Assembly (NCBI RefSeq): GCF_030035675.1
Contig: NC_084480.1
Location: 16,325,263-16,389,262 of the forward strand
Length of the DNA stretch: 64,000 nt
Origin: Rhineura floridana
Lineage: Eukaryota > Chordata > Lepidosauria > Squamata > Rhineuridae
Reading direction: 5' to 3'
Of this stretch, positions 33,791-43,255 are shown one piece after another (position 1 is the stretch's first letter; every line of letters begins with the position of its first letter). Both the position numbers and the translations under genes were made by a program. A model generated the notes under the pieces. The model did not search any database. It was not told the DNA's origin and saw only the letters and a program-made list of their open reading frames with translations.

Positions 33791-34418
33791 ACATTAGCAT
33801 AGCGGTACAACAAAGACCAGAAGGTGCCGGGAGCTTCTTGCCTGGTAATTATTTCCCACTTTTATTAAAATTACAATGTGTACTACGTGCACTATATTTA
33901 TAACTGTACCAGATTAATTTTTATTATCTTCCTGGTTGTCTTCTATTTCAGTATCAGACCCTCCCAGGGCCTGTCATCTAGATTCTTGCAGATGTTGCAA
34001 CGAGGGCAGTAATGAAGGAAGGTCTGTCTGTCCCCTTCCCCCAATTTTCAGGTTGTTTATTTTAGGTTGTGGGCAAACTTATAATTAAACTACAACCCGG
34101 GCTGGTACTACTACTTCTGTGTCATAGTAATAGCCACTGGATACATGTAGCCTGTTTAAATGGCATTTTGATTGTATGAAACTTCCTTTGTAAATACTGT
34201 GATTGCTTCTCTGTAGGCCATCTGTACAGTGATGTAGGATGCTGATGGGATTTTGTGTCTTTAGGTAAACAGTTAAGCATCCATGCTGTGGAATGATGAT
34301 CTTCCCCTGGCTTTAAGGAAAAAATAATTGGTCCTTAAATTAGATCAGATCTCGGGGGGGGGATGATTCTCCCTCCTGCTCAGATCTGTATGGATTAATT
34401 TTTCACACAACTCTGTCA
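33791..34418. other. No gene recognised
   Basis: Low in repeats. A possible donor GCCTG|GTAATT at about 33840 would suit a first exon starting in block B, but this is unsupported. Confidence 0.3.
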
Positions 34419-34710
34419 TAAGAACGTAAGAAGAGCCTGCTGGATCAGGCCAGTGGCCCATCTAGTCCAGCATCCTGTTCTCACAGTGGCCAACCAGATG
34501 CCTGGGGGAAGCCCACAAGCAGGACCCGAGTGCAAGAACACTCTCCCCTCCTGAGGCTTCCGGCAACTGGTTTTCAGAAGCATGCTGCCTCTGACTAGGG
34601 TGGCAGAGCACAGCCATCACGGCTAGTAGCCATTGATAGCCCTGTCCTCCATGAATTTGTCTAATCTTCTTTTAAAGCCGTCCAAGCTGGTGGCCATTAC
34701 TGCATCTTGT
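34419..34710 (-). mobile_element. CR1 3' end, young copy
   Basis: Nearly identical to 12985-13277 of the large CR1 (only a handful of base differences, such as CAGATGCC for CAGGTGCC). It has the terminal CATAAGAACGTAAGAAG repeats and stops abruptly at GCATCTTGT, a usual 5' truncation. Confidence 0.93.
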
Positions 34711-35230
34711 CTGCAAATGATGACTGGGGGACAGTTTGCATTCTTGCAAGCTGCTTGCTAGAATCTGGTACAATTCCTAAGCATCACAAGATATGCTTCA
34801 GACAGTCAATAATTTTTTATTTTGAGGGAAACATGTTGCTAGAAATGAAGTGTGTGTATTATTTAGACAGGTCAAAGTATATTTGCAAACAACTTCACTC
34901 TATTAAGTCTTGTCAATAAAGAGTTAGAGATGTGTGAGGAAGTTAATGAACATTGCTTCACAAAAGTAAAGAGTAGTTCAACCTTTAGGTAAAACTGATG
35001 ATAGTTGAATTTTAAAACTAGACATCTTAATTGCTGCATGTTCAGCCTTTAGAGCTAGCCATTTTGTGTGCCAGCTCTTGGCCTGAAAGTGAGCCTGTTT
35101 TCTCAGCCATAAAAGCCAGGAAGTGAAAGTTTCAAACTTGGAAGCCAACATTTTGACTCTGCTGATAATGGATTTTCTTTTGCAGTAACTTCAACATTTG
35201 TAGAGCCAAGACATCACTTAGTACTTGCAA
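34711..35230. other. No gene recognised
   Basis: AT-rich single-copy-like sequence. Confidence 0.3.
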
Positions 35231-35263
35231 AAGAGAGAGAGAGGGAGAGAGAGAGAGAGAGAA
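35231..35263. repeat. (GA)n microsatellite
   Basis: AGAGAGAGAGAGGGAGAGAG with few interruptions. Confidence 0.9.
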
Positions 35264-35534
35264 GTTCAGCCCTAATGAGCCATAGTGGGACCAGAATAAT
35301 AATGAAATAGCCCTCATTAGCTTATCTACTTCTGTAAAAATAGTAACATGACTTTGTTATTTCATGAGTTTTTTCTTTGCTTGTGGCTCACTGGAATATT
35401 GTTCTCCATTCCACCTCTAATTGCTGTAAATAAAGACTGAATTTTGGCTGCTGTACGCTTGTGCTCCAGTAAAACTGGGATGAGTTTTGCTTTCTGTTCA
35501 AAATCTAACCAGATGCTTTATTTGGAGAGATATA
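35264..35534. other. No gene recognised
   Basis: No supported feature. Confidence 0.3.
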
Positions 35535-36470
35535 CAACGCAGGAAGCTGCCTTATTTCCATATTATTTGACCATCTAACACAGTGTGGCCACTCCAGGGA
35601 TGGTGAGCCTGTGGCCTTCTCCATGTTTATTTATTTATTTATTATTTCAATTTATATACCGCCCTTAGCAGAATAGCTCTCAGGGCGGTGAACAAACAAG
35701 ATAAAATACAAAATATCATAGTAAAAAATCACAAAAACATGTACAAACAAACAACAGAAAGCACAACAAAAACGAAATACAACACAAATTAAGAAGGATA
35801 CATGTTAAAAGTAGAAAGATTAAGAAAATTAAAAGATTAAAATGCCTGGGAGCATAAAAAGGTCTTTACCTGGCGCCGGAAAGATAGAAGTGTAGGCGCC
35901 AGGCGTACTTCTTCGGGGAGGCTGTTCCACAACTCAGGGGCCACCACAGAAAAGGCCCTAGATCTAGTAACCACCCTCCGGGCTTCCCGATGAGCTGGTA
36001 CCCGGAGGAGGGCCTTAGATTCTGAACGAAGTGAACGGGTAGGTTCATAGCGAGAGAGAAAATGACAAAAGGATCTTCCTAGCCCCTTTCACCAGTTGCC
36101 GGGGCAATTAAACAGGCCCATTAACTACCTGGCCCCTCTATTTGATTAACAAAGATTCATCTGGCTAGCAGAGCCAGCCTCCCGGGCATAGGATTCCAAA
36201 TCAGAGGCTGGAAAGGTGTTGTTGGACTTCTATCCCCCATCAGCCTTAGCCAGCATGCCTAGTGGTCAGGGGTAATGGGAGTTGTAGTCCAGCAACATCT
36301 GGAGGGCTACAGATTCCTCAGCCCAGCCTACTCTGAACAGGAGAGCTCCCCAGAATCTCAGAGAGAGGTCTTTCATGTCATCTATGTGATATTTTTAACT
36401 GGAGATACTAGGGATTGAATCTAGAATTTCTTGCGTGCAAAGCATGTACTTTGCTACTGTGACCAAGAAG
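35535..36470 (-). mobile_element. Nest: tRNA SINE broken by a MITE, itself broken by L2
   Basis: SINE pieces lie at 35535-35590 (GGAAGCTGCCTTATTTCC) and about 36325-36460 (GGGATTGAATCTAG). The MITE lies at about 35592-35626 and 36208-36325 (GTTGTTGGACTTCTATCC / GGGAGTTGTAGTCCAGC). An L2 minus-strand 3' end fills about 35627-36075. Sequence 36076-36207 is unassigned. Confidence 0.65.
35627..36075 (-). mobile_element. L2-clade LINE 3' end
   Basis: Tail (TTTA)n at 35628-35645, then ATATACCGCCCTTAGCAG and CTCTCAGGGCGGTG; inside, CTGGCGCCGGAAAGATAG and GGCTGTTCCACAACTC reverse-match the L2 end at 31140-31190. Confidence 0.8.
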
Positions 36471-36479
36471 GAATTTCCT

Positions 36480-37051
36480 CTCTACATCAGATAGGCTGGT
36501 GAATCTGGTATTTTCAATAGTGTCCAATCTGTTCCTTAAAATATGTTGTTTGGCTTACTTTCTGGAGCCATCTGCCATGTATGCTTCTTTGCATGTAGAG
36601 TGCTTTGGCTTCTGCTACCAATTCTGTATTGTGGGTTTGGATCTGTCAATCTTACTGCAAGCCCTTGTGTGCCGCCAAACTTGATTGGAGCTCACCACCC
36701 ATATGTCTCGACTCATGGGGGCTTCATAAAGGATCTGTTTTTATGCCCAGCTTGAGACCTCAAAAACAATAATGTTCATGAATACCTGTCAGACCACAAT
36801 GGTCTGGTCAGTACATAATGCTAAATCATAGTTTATTAAACCGTGGCTTAGCATTATGTGTGAGCCCAGCAGCTTAACTCTGATTTATTAATATGTTAAC
36901 ACATGCTAACCAAGATTTGTATTTGGTTTATAAACTTTAATTAGCGTTAACTATAATTTATGTGCAAATCCAGATGGTTAAGGAGCCCCTACTGCCACAA
37001 AAGTACAGAGCCATGAGTGAAGTGTGCAAAAAAATTCAAACTGGTCTCAAG
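36480..37051. other. No gene; AACCATGG-type repeat remnants
   Basis: 36780-36970 has TTATTAAACCGTGGCTTAGC and TATTAATATGTTAACACATG, related to 37550-37600 (AACCATGGTTTATTAAC). An AT-rich palindromic repeat is possible. Confidence 0.35.
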
Positions 37052-37227
37052 TAGAGATGTAAAGGTTGGGGAAAAAATCTGGAAAAATAGGGAAAAACCT
37101 GTTTCCTCCCCCAATTTTTCCATCCCCCCAGAAAAATGGGCAAAAAATGAAAAGAAAAAAACCCCCTGGGAAATGGGTTTCCTCCTCCCAATTTTTTCCT
37201 GTTTTTTGGGGGGCCTTCACATCTCTA
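37052..37227. mobile_element. MITE with TAGAGATGT ends
   Basis: TAGAGATGTAAAGG at the left and CCTTCACATCTCTA at the right are inverted ends; the interior is G-rich then C-rich (TTGGGGAAAAAA... and CAATTTTTTCC). No coding. Confidence 0.7.
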
Positions 37228-37230
37228 TGA

Positions 37231-37457
37231 GAGCCAGTGTGGTGTAGTGGGTAAGGTGTTGGACTACGACATGGGAGACCAGGGTTTGAATCCCCACACA
37301 GCCATGAAGCTCACTGGGTGACCTTGGGCCAGTCACTGCCTCTCAGCCTCAGAGGAAGGCAATGGTAAACCACCTCTGAATACCGCTTACCATGAAAACC
37401 CTATTCATAGGGTCACTATAAGTTGGAATCGACTTGAAGGCAGTCCATTTCCATTTC
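37231..37457 (+). mobile_element. Sauria-type SINE with BovB-like tail
   Basis: A box GTGGTGTAGTGGGTAAGG, B box GGGTTTGAATCCCCAC, GACCTTGGGCCAGTCACTG, then AGGAAGGCAATGGTAAACC and the tail AGTTGGAATCGACTTGAAGG. The last two segments match BovB 5' and 3' parts respectively (see findings). Confidence 0.88.
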
Positions 37458-37989
37458 ACCTCTCTATTCTCAACGCTTAGCTGCTCTCTCTCGTGCTTTT
37501 AATTATTCTGTGACATAGTAAACCAAGGTTTAAGTAATCATCAGCTAGATGCCTCACCTTTAACCATGGTTTATTAACTATGGTTAACATTAACCATGGT
37601 TTCGAGTTATGGACCAGGCCAGTATGTGGCTGTTGGACGTGGTGGGTCGCAAGTTGTTTAAGCCTGCCTTTTTTATTTTTTGCCAGCCTTGTAAGATTGT
37701 ATACTGCGGTGAAGGAGTGTAAGAAACATATGCACAGCAGCCAGTGCCTTCCCTTTTGTCTCTTTATTAAGTACCTGAAAAGTAGCCCAGTGTAGCAAGA
37801 ATAACCATTAGAGCTGCACTATGCAAGAGTCTTTGGTGTGTGTTGTCTGTCCTCAACATTTTCTGTTTGTAAATGCAAAGATTCTCTTGCAACAAAAGAA
37901 GCAGCAAGTGTAGGAACATGTTGAGGTATGCAGGGAGAGGCTGAAAAACTCACCCCCTTGCTTTGCCCACATGTCTTCCATTTTTAGTT
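37458..37989. other. No gene recognised
   Basis: Contains the self-complementary AACCATGGTTTATTAAC stretch near 37563-37579; otherwise nothing. Confidence 0.3.
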
Positions 37990-38345
37990 TGCAGAGTATT
38001 ATTTATAAGCCGCCTTTTAGGGTCATACCCTCCCAAGGCAGCCTCCAACAATATATCACAGTATATAATCCATAACAAATTAAAAACCAGCGAAATACAA
38101 TATTGATAAAATTGATAGATAACTGTAACCAGGAATAATATTAGAACAACACTCTGCCCAGAAAAAATAACATTGCAATAAGAGTTAGAAGTTAAACAAC
38201 ACCAGAAATACAGCAGCCCAATCATGAGTAAGCAGCGGTGAGTAAATAAGTTTTTACAGCCTGTTTAAAGGGGCTCACATATCACAACAGGTCCACCTGT
38301 GTGGGACCACTCGTTCCATGCCAGGGACAAACTGCTTGTGATCTG
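37990..38345 (-). mobile_element. L2-clade LINE 3' end
   Basis: ATTTATAAGCCGCCTTTTAGG at the 3' terminus; AGTTTTTACAGCCTGTTTAAA and CACTCGTTCCATGCCAGG further in match the reversed L2 terminal frame. Confidence 0.65.
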
Positions 38346-38376
38346 AATGTCACAGACTTTAAATTCCCCTATTGCT

Positions 38377-38602
38377 GGGAGCCACTGTGGTGTAGTGGTT
38401 AGAGTGTTGGACTATGACCTGGGAGACCAGAGTTCGAATCCCCACACAGCCATGAAGCTCAGAGTGACCTTGGGCCAGTCACTGCCTCTCGGCCTCAGAG
38501 GAAGGCCATGGTAAACCCCCTCTGAATACCGCTTACCATGAAAACCCTATTCATAGGGTTGCCATAAGTCAGAATCGACTTGAAGGCAGGCCATTTCATT
38601 TC
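38377..38602 (+). mobile_element. Sauria-type SINE
   Basis: GAGCCACTGTGGTGTAGTGG, GAGTTCGAATCCCCACAC, GAAAACCCTATTCATAGGG and AGTCAGAATCGACTTGAAGG. A well preserved copy. Confidence 0.88.
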
Positions 38603-38634
38603 AGGCCCCTAGTATATCAGCAGTGATTATTATA

Positions 38635-38870
38635 AGACAGGGATAGGGAACCTCAGGGGGCCAAATCTGGCCCTCCAGACCTCTCTGTCTGGCCCTCAGG
38701 ATTCTCCGCAGGCCACACACCCCACACTGGCCCTGCTGCATACCCCAAATGTCTGATTGGCTGCAGTATATGTCCTTGAACTCTGATAATGCCTCATGTT
38801 TGTCTTGGTGGAGGATAGAGAAGGGTGTGTGAGCTTGTGTAGAAACTAGCCTAATGTACAAGGATAAAAC
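38635..38870. mobile_element. hAT-type MITE remnant
   Basis: CAGGGATAGGGAACCTCAG and TCTGGCCCTCCAG are of the GGGGAACCTG MITE type; the right end is not clear. Confidence 0.4.
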
Positions 38871-38876
38871 TTACAT

Positions 38877-39171
38877 CAGCCTTTCCCAGCCTTTGGGTGT
38901 TGGACTGCAACTCCCATCTGCCCCAGCCAGCATGGCCAGTGGTCAAGAACAATGTGAAGGTCCCAGGCTATGGTCTGAAGGCACATGAGCCAGCTCCCTG
39001 TTGAAGCTAAGCAGGGTCAGGTCTGGTCAGTGCCTGGATGGGAGACCGCCTGGGAACCATATGTAAGCCGCCTTGGGTTTCTATCATGAAAAGAAAGGCG
39101 GGGTATAAATGTAATTAATAATAATAATTGTGGTCCAGCAGCGTCTGGGGACCCAAAGCTTGGAAAGGCTG
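38877..39171. mobile_element. hAT MITE carrying a 5S-derived SINE
   Basis: Starts CAGCCTTTCCCAGCCTTTGG and ends GCTTGGAAAGGCTG. Flanking 8-mers ACTTACAT (38869-38876) and AGTTACAT (39172-39179) differ at one base. The inner MITE sequence is split at about 38957/39128 by the SINE. Confidence 0.82.
38958..39127 (+). mobile_element. 5S-rRNA-derived SINE
   Basis: GAAGCTAAGCAGGGTCAGG, GTCTGGTCAGTGCCTGG and ATGGGAGACCGCCTGGGAAC are the 5S rRNA internal promoter (A box, intermediate element, C box). Then TGTAAGCCGCCTTGGG and AAAGGCGGGGTATAAATG, a tail like L2-clade 3' ends, and (AATA)n. The expected promoter type is type 1 Pol III (5S), unlike the tRNA SINEs around it. Confidence 0.85.
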
Positions 39172-39179
39172 AGTTACAT

Positions 39180-39744
39180 TATTGCTGTGCTCACTTTCCC
39201 CACATTTGGTGTAAGCCCAGCTTTAGTTATTTTTGAATAACATTTGAAATTCACCAGGAATGTACGTTCCGAGATGATGCAGCTACTGTAGTATAACAGA
39301 CACAGGGTCCCACTGACGGAAAACGTTTGTTCTAGATAAGTGCCTTTGTATAGTGCTAACAGTTAGTTTGAATTGGCTAGCTGCCCCTCTGATAAGAGGT
39401 TTTCCCTCAGAAACCAGCAGGGCTCAAGGAGATGCAGTCTAATCTAGATGTCAACAATTATTGGTTGTGTGGAGTTAAGATGGACAGTACAACCAGGATG
39501 TGTGTGTGTGAGAGAGACTTATACCTCTGGTCTGATTGAAAGAAAACAATGTTTTTGAAGGAAGAAATGGGTGGGTTGGGGTGAGAGATCTCCCGCATAT
39601 GAGTGACACATTAGAGCCAGTTGGTGCTTTTATATGTATTTATTAGGGTTCTGCTCCCACAACCCACTCTGTGGCTCCATCAGGGGGGGGCATGAAGCCA
39701 ACCCACCCAGGGGACCCCCTGCCTTGCCTCAGAACCAGTCCCGG
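39180..39744. other. No gene recognised
   Basis: Only short GT- and GA-rich stretches near 39500. Confidence 0.3.
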
Positions 39745-40565
39745 ATGTTCGGAGGTGGAAATAGATAAATAGATTTATTATGGTCGGAGAACAGCATAAA
39801 ATACACGAAATCAAAAATTAAGATATTAACACAGGACACGTTTTCCATGATAAAACAGACTCTAAATAGGGACCCAATTCTCATGTCTATATTGGCTGTT
39901 GGGTTAACCGTGCTCTTTGGTTTGTAATAGCTGCAGCACAGAATCTCATAACCTTGTGACCTGAGAAATTTGGTCAGATAAAAGATACCTGACATAAAAT
40001 GCAGCGTCCTTGCCCGGAATTTTTTGCATGATCGGGGTAATAAGTGAAAGTCGAAGATCATGGTAGAAAGCACAGTCCAATAAAACATCGCCCACAGATT
40101 CTACTACACACGCATCACAGGGGCATAGATGCTAAGCATAGGGAATTTTTTGATATCTACCATCTAGAAGAGCTGATGGTAATACATTGAACTTGGCCAG
40201 TGTGAAAGCTTTTCTAAGCCTAGGAATAGGGAGGGAAGTCAGTTAATACGGGGGAACAAAGGGCCCAGTGCTAGGCCAGAGGCCAGAGTTGGACACTAAT
40301 CGAGAAAGATGGTTTTGAAGTTCTACGTCTAGAATTTGTTGGAGGATTACCAACTTCGCTTTGGGGAGGCCTAGTGAGAGGATAGCAGTGGGAGAAAATC
40401 CTAAACTCAAAAGTTGCTTAATTAGGGTTTTCTTCCATCTTGACTGAAATACGTCTGACAATACAAGAGGGGCCAATCCTACAGGTAAAAACAGCAGTTT
40501 GAGCCAGTACTTAATCTTGAGCATCCATATACGAGCCTCTATCGAGGGGAGCCCTGTTTCAAGAT
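39745..40565 (-). mobile_element. Unassigned non-LTR retrotransposon C-terminal part
   Basis: The minus strand encodes LKIKYWLKLLFLPVGLAPL and KTLIKQLLSLGFSPTAIL in frame 40524-40243, then (near 40130-40080) a Cys-rich CPCDACVVE-like segment with a later His/Cys pair, then MFYWTVLSTMIFDFHLLP. A Cys-x-Cys-x2-Cys and His/Cys end is typical of LINE C-termini, but not of the L2 or CR1 copies here. It ends with AATAAATCTATTTATC-like sequence near 39770. Confidence 0.5.
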
Positions 40566-40574
40566 GAAGGGTGG

Positions 40575-40960
40575 CATTGGAAATGGAAATGGACTGCCTT
40601 CAAGTGGAACCCGACTTATGGCTACCCTATGAATAGGGATTTCATGGTAAGAGGTATTCAGAGGGGGTTTACCATTGCCTCCCTCTGAGCCTAGTCCTCC
40701 TCCACAGCTGGCTAGGGCCTGCTCAGCTTGCCACAGTTGCACAAGCCAGCCCCTTCCTTGTCTGCAACTGCCAGCTGGGGGGCAACTGGGCTCCTTGGGA
40801 CTACGCAGCTTGCCCACGGTTGCACAGGTGGCAGGGCACGTAACCACTGAGCCACTCACTGTCGGGTGATCTTTAGCTGGCCCTTGACACCCAGGAGACA
40901 CAAGTGGGGATTTAAACTCACAGACTCTGGACTCCCAGCCAGGCTCTCCTCCCCACTGTG
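40575..40960 (-). mobile_element. Long variant SINE with Sauria/BovB tail
   Basis: The + strand shows GGACTGCCTTCAAGTGGAAC and GATTTCATGGTAAGAGG (BovB-like end). The tRNA-like part is near 40905-40955 (GGGGATTTAAACTCACAGAC). Between lies a 200-bp GC-rich body (GCCAGCTGGGGGGCAACTG) absent from the other SINEs. Confidence 0.6.
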
Positions 40961-41345
40961 CTAATGTAATTAAACAAAAAAACCCTTAATTAAATATATG
41001 GCTCAGAGGAGGGCAGGAAAATGCGATGTTGCGTCTCCCCCCAGACTGAGGGCAAGGGATCACTTCTGTAGGGTGCTGCTTGCTAGCAGCTGTTCAGCGG
41101 AGGCCTCAATCCTTGTGGGGTGGGGTAGTGGGCTGACCTTCTTGTGGGAAGACGCAGTGGGTAGGTCTTGGGCTTTTCCCAGGTTTTCCTGCCTGATGCC
41201 TTCTACTTCTTCCTGTCTGGTGTCCTGCCCCTTCATAGTCCCTGATCAGTCTGGGCCATCCGACCCAATCTGCAGCGATCCGTGGCTGTCTCATCCCAAC
41301 GCAGCTGAGGCCCAAATCCCCCCGAATAGGCTTGATTTTTCCCTC
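40961..41345. other. No gene recognised
   Basis: GC-richer, with chance open frames; no homology seen. Confidence 0.3.
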
Positions 41346-41835
41346 TAGGATGCACACCTTAACGTGGTGAGGGGGTTTGAGAGTGTTGAAGAAGCTGAGA
41401 GCAATGCCGTCAGGAGTCTAGACCAAGAGGCTCGACTGCTAGCAGGGGCACCCAAGGCGGAATGGTCAAAGCTGAGGAACCAGACTAAGATGCATCCAGA
41501 CTCAGAGGAAGGCAATGATAAACCACCTCTGAATACCTCTTACCACGAAAACCCTATGAACAGAGTATCCAAAATGCATCACGAGATAGTGCTGGAAGAT
41601 GAGACCCCCAGGTCAGAAGGCACTCAATGAGCTACTGGGGAAGAACAAAGGACAAGTATGAGTAGAGCTGTGACTAATGACGCAGCTGGGTCAAAGCCGA
41701 AAGGAAGCCCAGAGGCTGATGCGCACAGATGCGAAAGGAGAGTCAGAGTTGTGCGACGCAAACAATAGGAACATGCTCTTGGAGGTCAGTGATTCATAAG
41801 TTGTAGTTGACTTGAAGGCACATAACGACAACAGG
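41346..41835 (+). mobile_element. BovB LINE with larger internal deletion
   Basis: Same 5' region as 27123-27770 (GATGCACACCTTAACGTGG, CAGAGTATCCAAAATGCATC, GAGACCCCCAGGTCAGAAGG). It jumps from AATAGGAACATG straight to CTCTTGGAGGTCAGTGATTC and the 3' tail, sharing a 3-base ATG at the joint. The deletion joint differs from the 27-kb copy. Confidence 0.85.
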
Positions 41836-41849
41836 CTTGATTTGGCACA

Positions 41850-41940
41850 GCCCTCTTATTTATCTCCTATCCAGTCCTTAATGCTCAGGGTGGCTTACCA
41901 CTGACAGTTCTACATTTTTTTTTAAAAGAAGGGGCGGTGA
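41850..41940 (-). mobile_element. L2-type tail fragment
   Basis: TTATTTATCTCCTATCC and GCTCAGGGTGGCTTACC resemble a reversed L2 end. Confidence 0.4.
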
Positions 41941-41944
41941 GAGA

Positions 41945-42045
41945 GCAGGGATGGGGAATCTGTGGTCCCCCAGATGCAGTTGGATTCCCAGCTCTGATCA
42001 ACCCCAGCCAGGATGACCAATGGTCAGGGATGATGGGAGTTGTAT
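41945..42045. mobile_element. hAT-type MITE, partial
   Basis: CAGGGATGGGGAATCTGTGG and ATGATGGGAGTTGTA are the left two-thirds; the right end is missing. Confidence 0.5.
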
Positions 42046-42114
42046 ACATAAGAAGATCAGACTAACAGCCCCACCCACCTGCCACAGGTGGTGACGGGGG
42101 AGGGAAAAGGTAAG

Positions 42115-42272
42115 GATCCACCCTAATGTTTGGATCTAGTTCCTTACTCTTGGTCTGCACTGACTGGCAGTGACTCTCTAGAATTTCAGACCAGGGTATC
42201 TCCCGTCCTACCTGGAGATTTAACCTGGGACTGCAGATGCTCTACCTCTGAGTTATGGCCCTTCCCTTAAGA
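42115..42272 (-). mobile_element. tRNA-derived SINE, partial
   Basis: CTGACTGGCAGTGACTCTC, CCTACCTGGAGATTTAACC and CTCTACCTCTGAGTTATGG. Confidence 0.65.
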
Positions 42273-42744
42273 ATAATCTGTTGGGTTGTTATATATAGAA
42301 ATGAAGGCATAGAGGCCCGAGGCACACCAGCAAGATATGCAAGCTTGTGGAACTCTTAATATCGAAGTGACTGAATATTTGAGTGCACTGAGGCAGTATC
42401 TGTGGAACTCTCTGCTGTATCATTGGAACACTGTGGAAAGAAACAGAAAAGTTAGGCTGAGCAATAACCACTGCATTATATTTTATGACTTTCATATTCC
42501 TTTATCGTGTGCCCAAGCTCAATATATATATTTTTAAAAGAGTAATCTGTTGGGGGGGCTGCATACTGGCAGAGCTAGTGATGGGTGAAGCCATGGTTAT
42601 GCAGCTAGTAATGTGTGTAATAGTTATAGTCTCTCTCCCCCTCTCTCTCCCTCCCTCCCTCCCCCCCTTTCTTTCCACTTTGAGCTCACTCTCTCTTTCG
42701 TAAGTTTTTCAGTAGGGATATAAGAAAAGGAAAGGAAAGTTTAC
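42273..42744. other. No gene; CT-rich low complexity at 42630-42675
   Basis: TCTCTCCCTCCCTCCCTCCC at 42640-42665; otherwise unassigned. Confidence 0.4.
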
Positions 42745-43255
42745 AACATTTGGGGCTTTTCAGTTGAGAGAAAAGTTGTGTAAGTAAAGACATAACAGAG
42801 CTGTATAGAAATATGCATGGTGTGGGAAAAGGGGATCGAGAGAAGGTTTTCTCCCTCTCTCAAAATATTAGAACTCCTGGACATGCAATGAAACTGAATG
42901 TTGGAAGATTCAGGACAGACGAAAGAAAGGACTGTGCATAATTAGACGATGGAATTTGCCGCTAGAGGTAGCGAAGATGGCCACAAACTTGCATGTCGTT
43001 AAAAGAGGATTAGGCAAATTCCTAGAGAAGGTGGCTATCGATGGCTACTAGCCACGGCAACAGTATTCTCCTGCCACCATCAGAGGTAGTATGCTTCTGA
43101 TTATCAGCCACTGGGAGTCAGAGGGGAGGGTGGTGGTGTGCTCAGGTCCTGTTTGTGGACTTCCTAGAGGCATCTAGTTGGCCGATGTGTGAACAGAGCG
43201 TTGGACTAAATGGGCCATTGGCCTGATCCATCAGGCTCTTCTTACATTCTTAAAG
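42745..43255 (+). mobile_element. CR1 3' part
   Basis: GCTTTTCAGTTGAGAGAAAAG through TTGGAAGATTCAGGACAGAC, GAGGATTAGGCAAATTCC, GTTGGACTAAATGGGCC and CAGGCTCTTCTTACATTCTT. An older, diverged copy. Confidence 0.8.

Noticed and set aside
38958-39127. True 5S rRNA gene
   Set aside because: The 5' third is degraded and an L2-like tail follows; a SINE.
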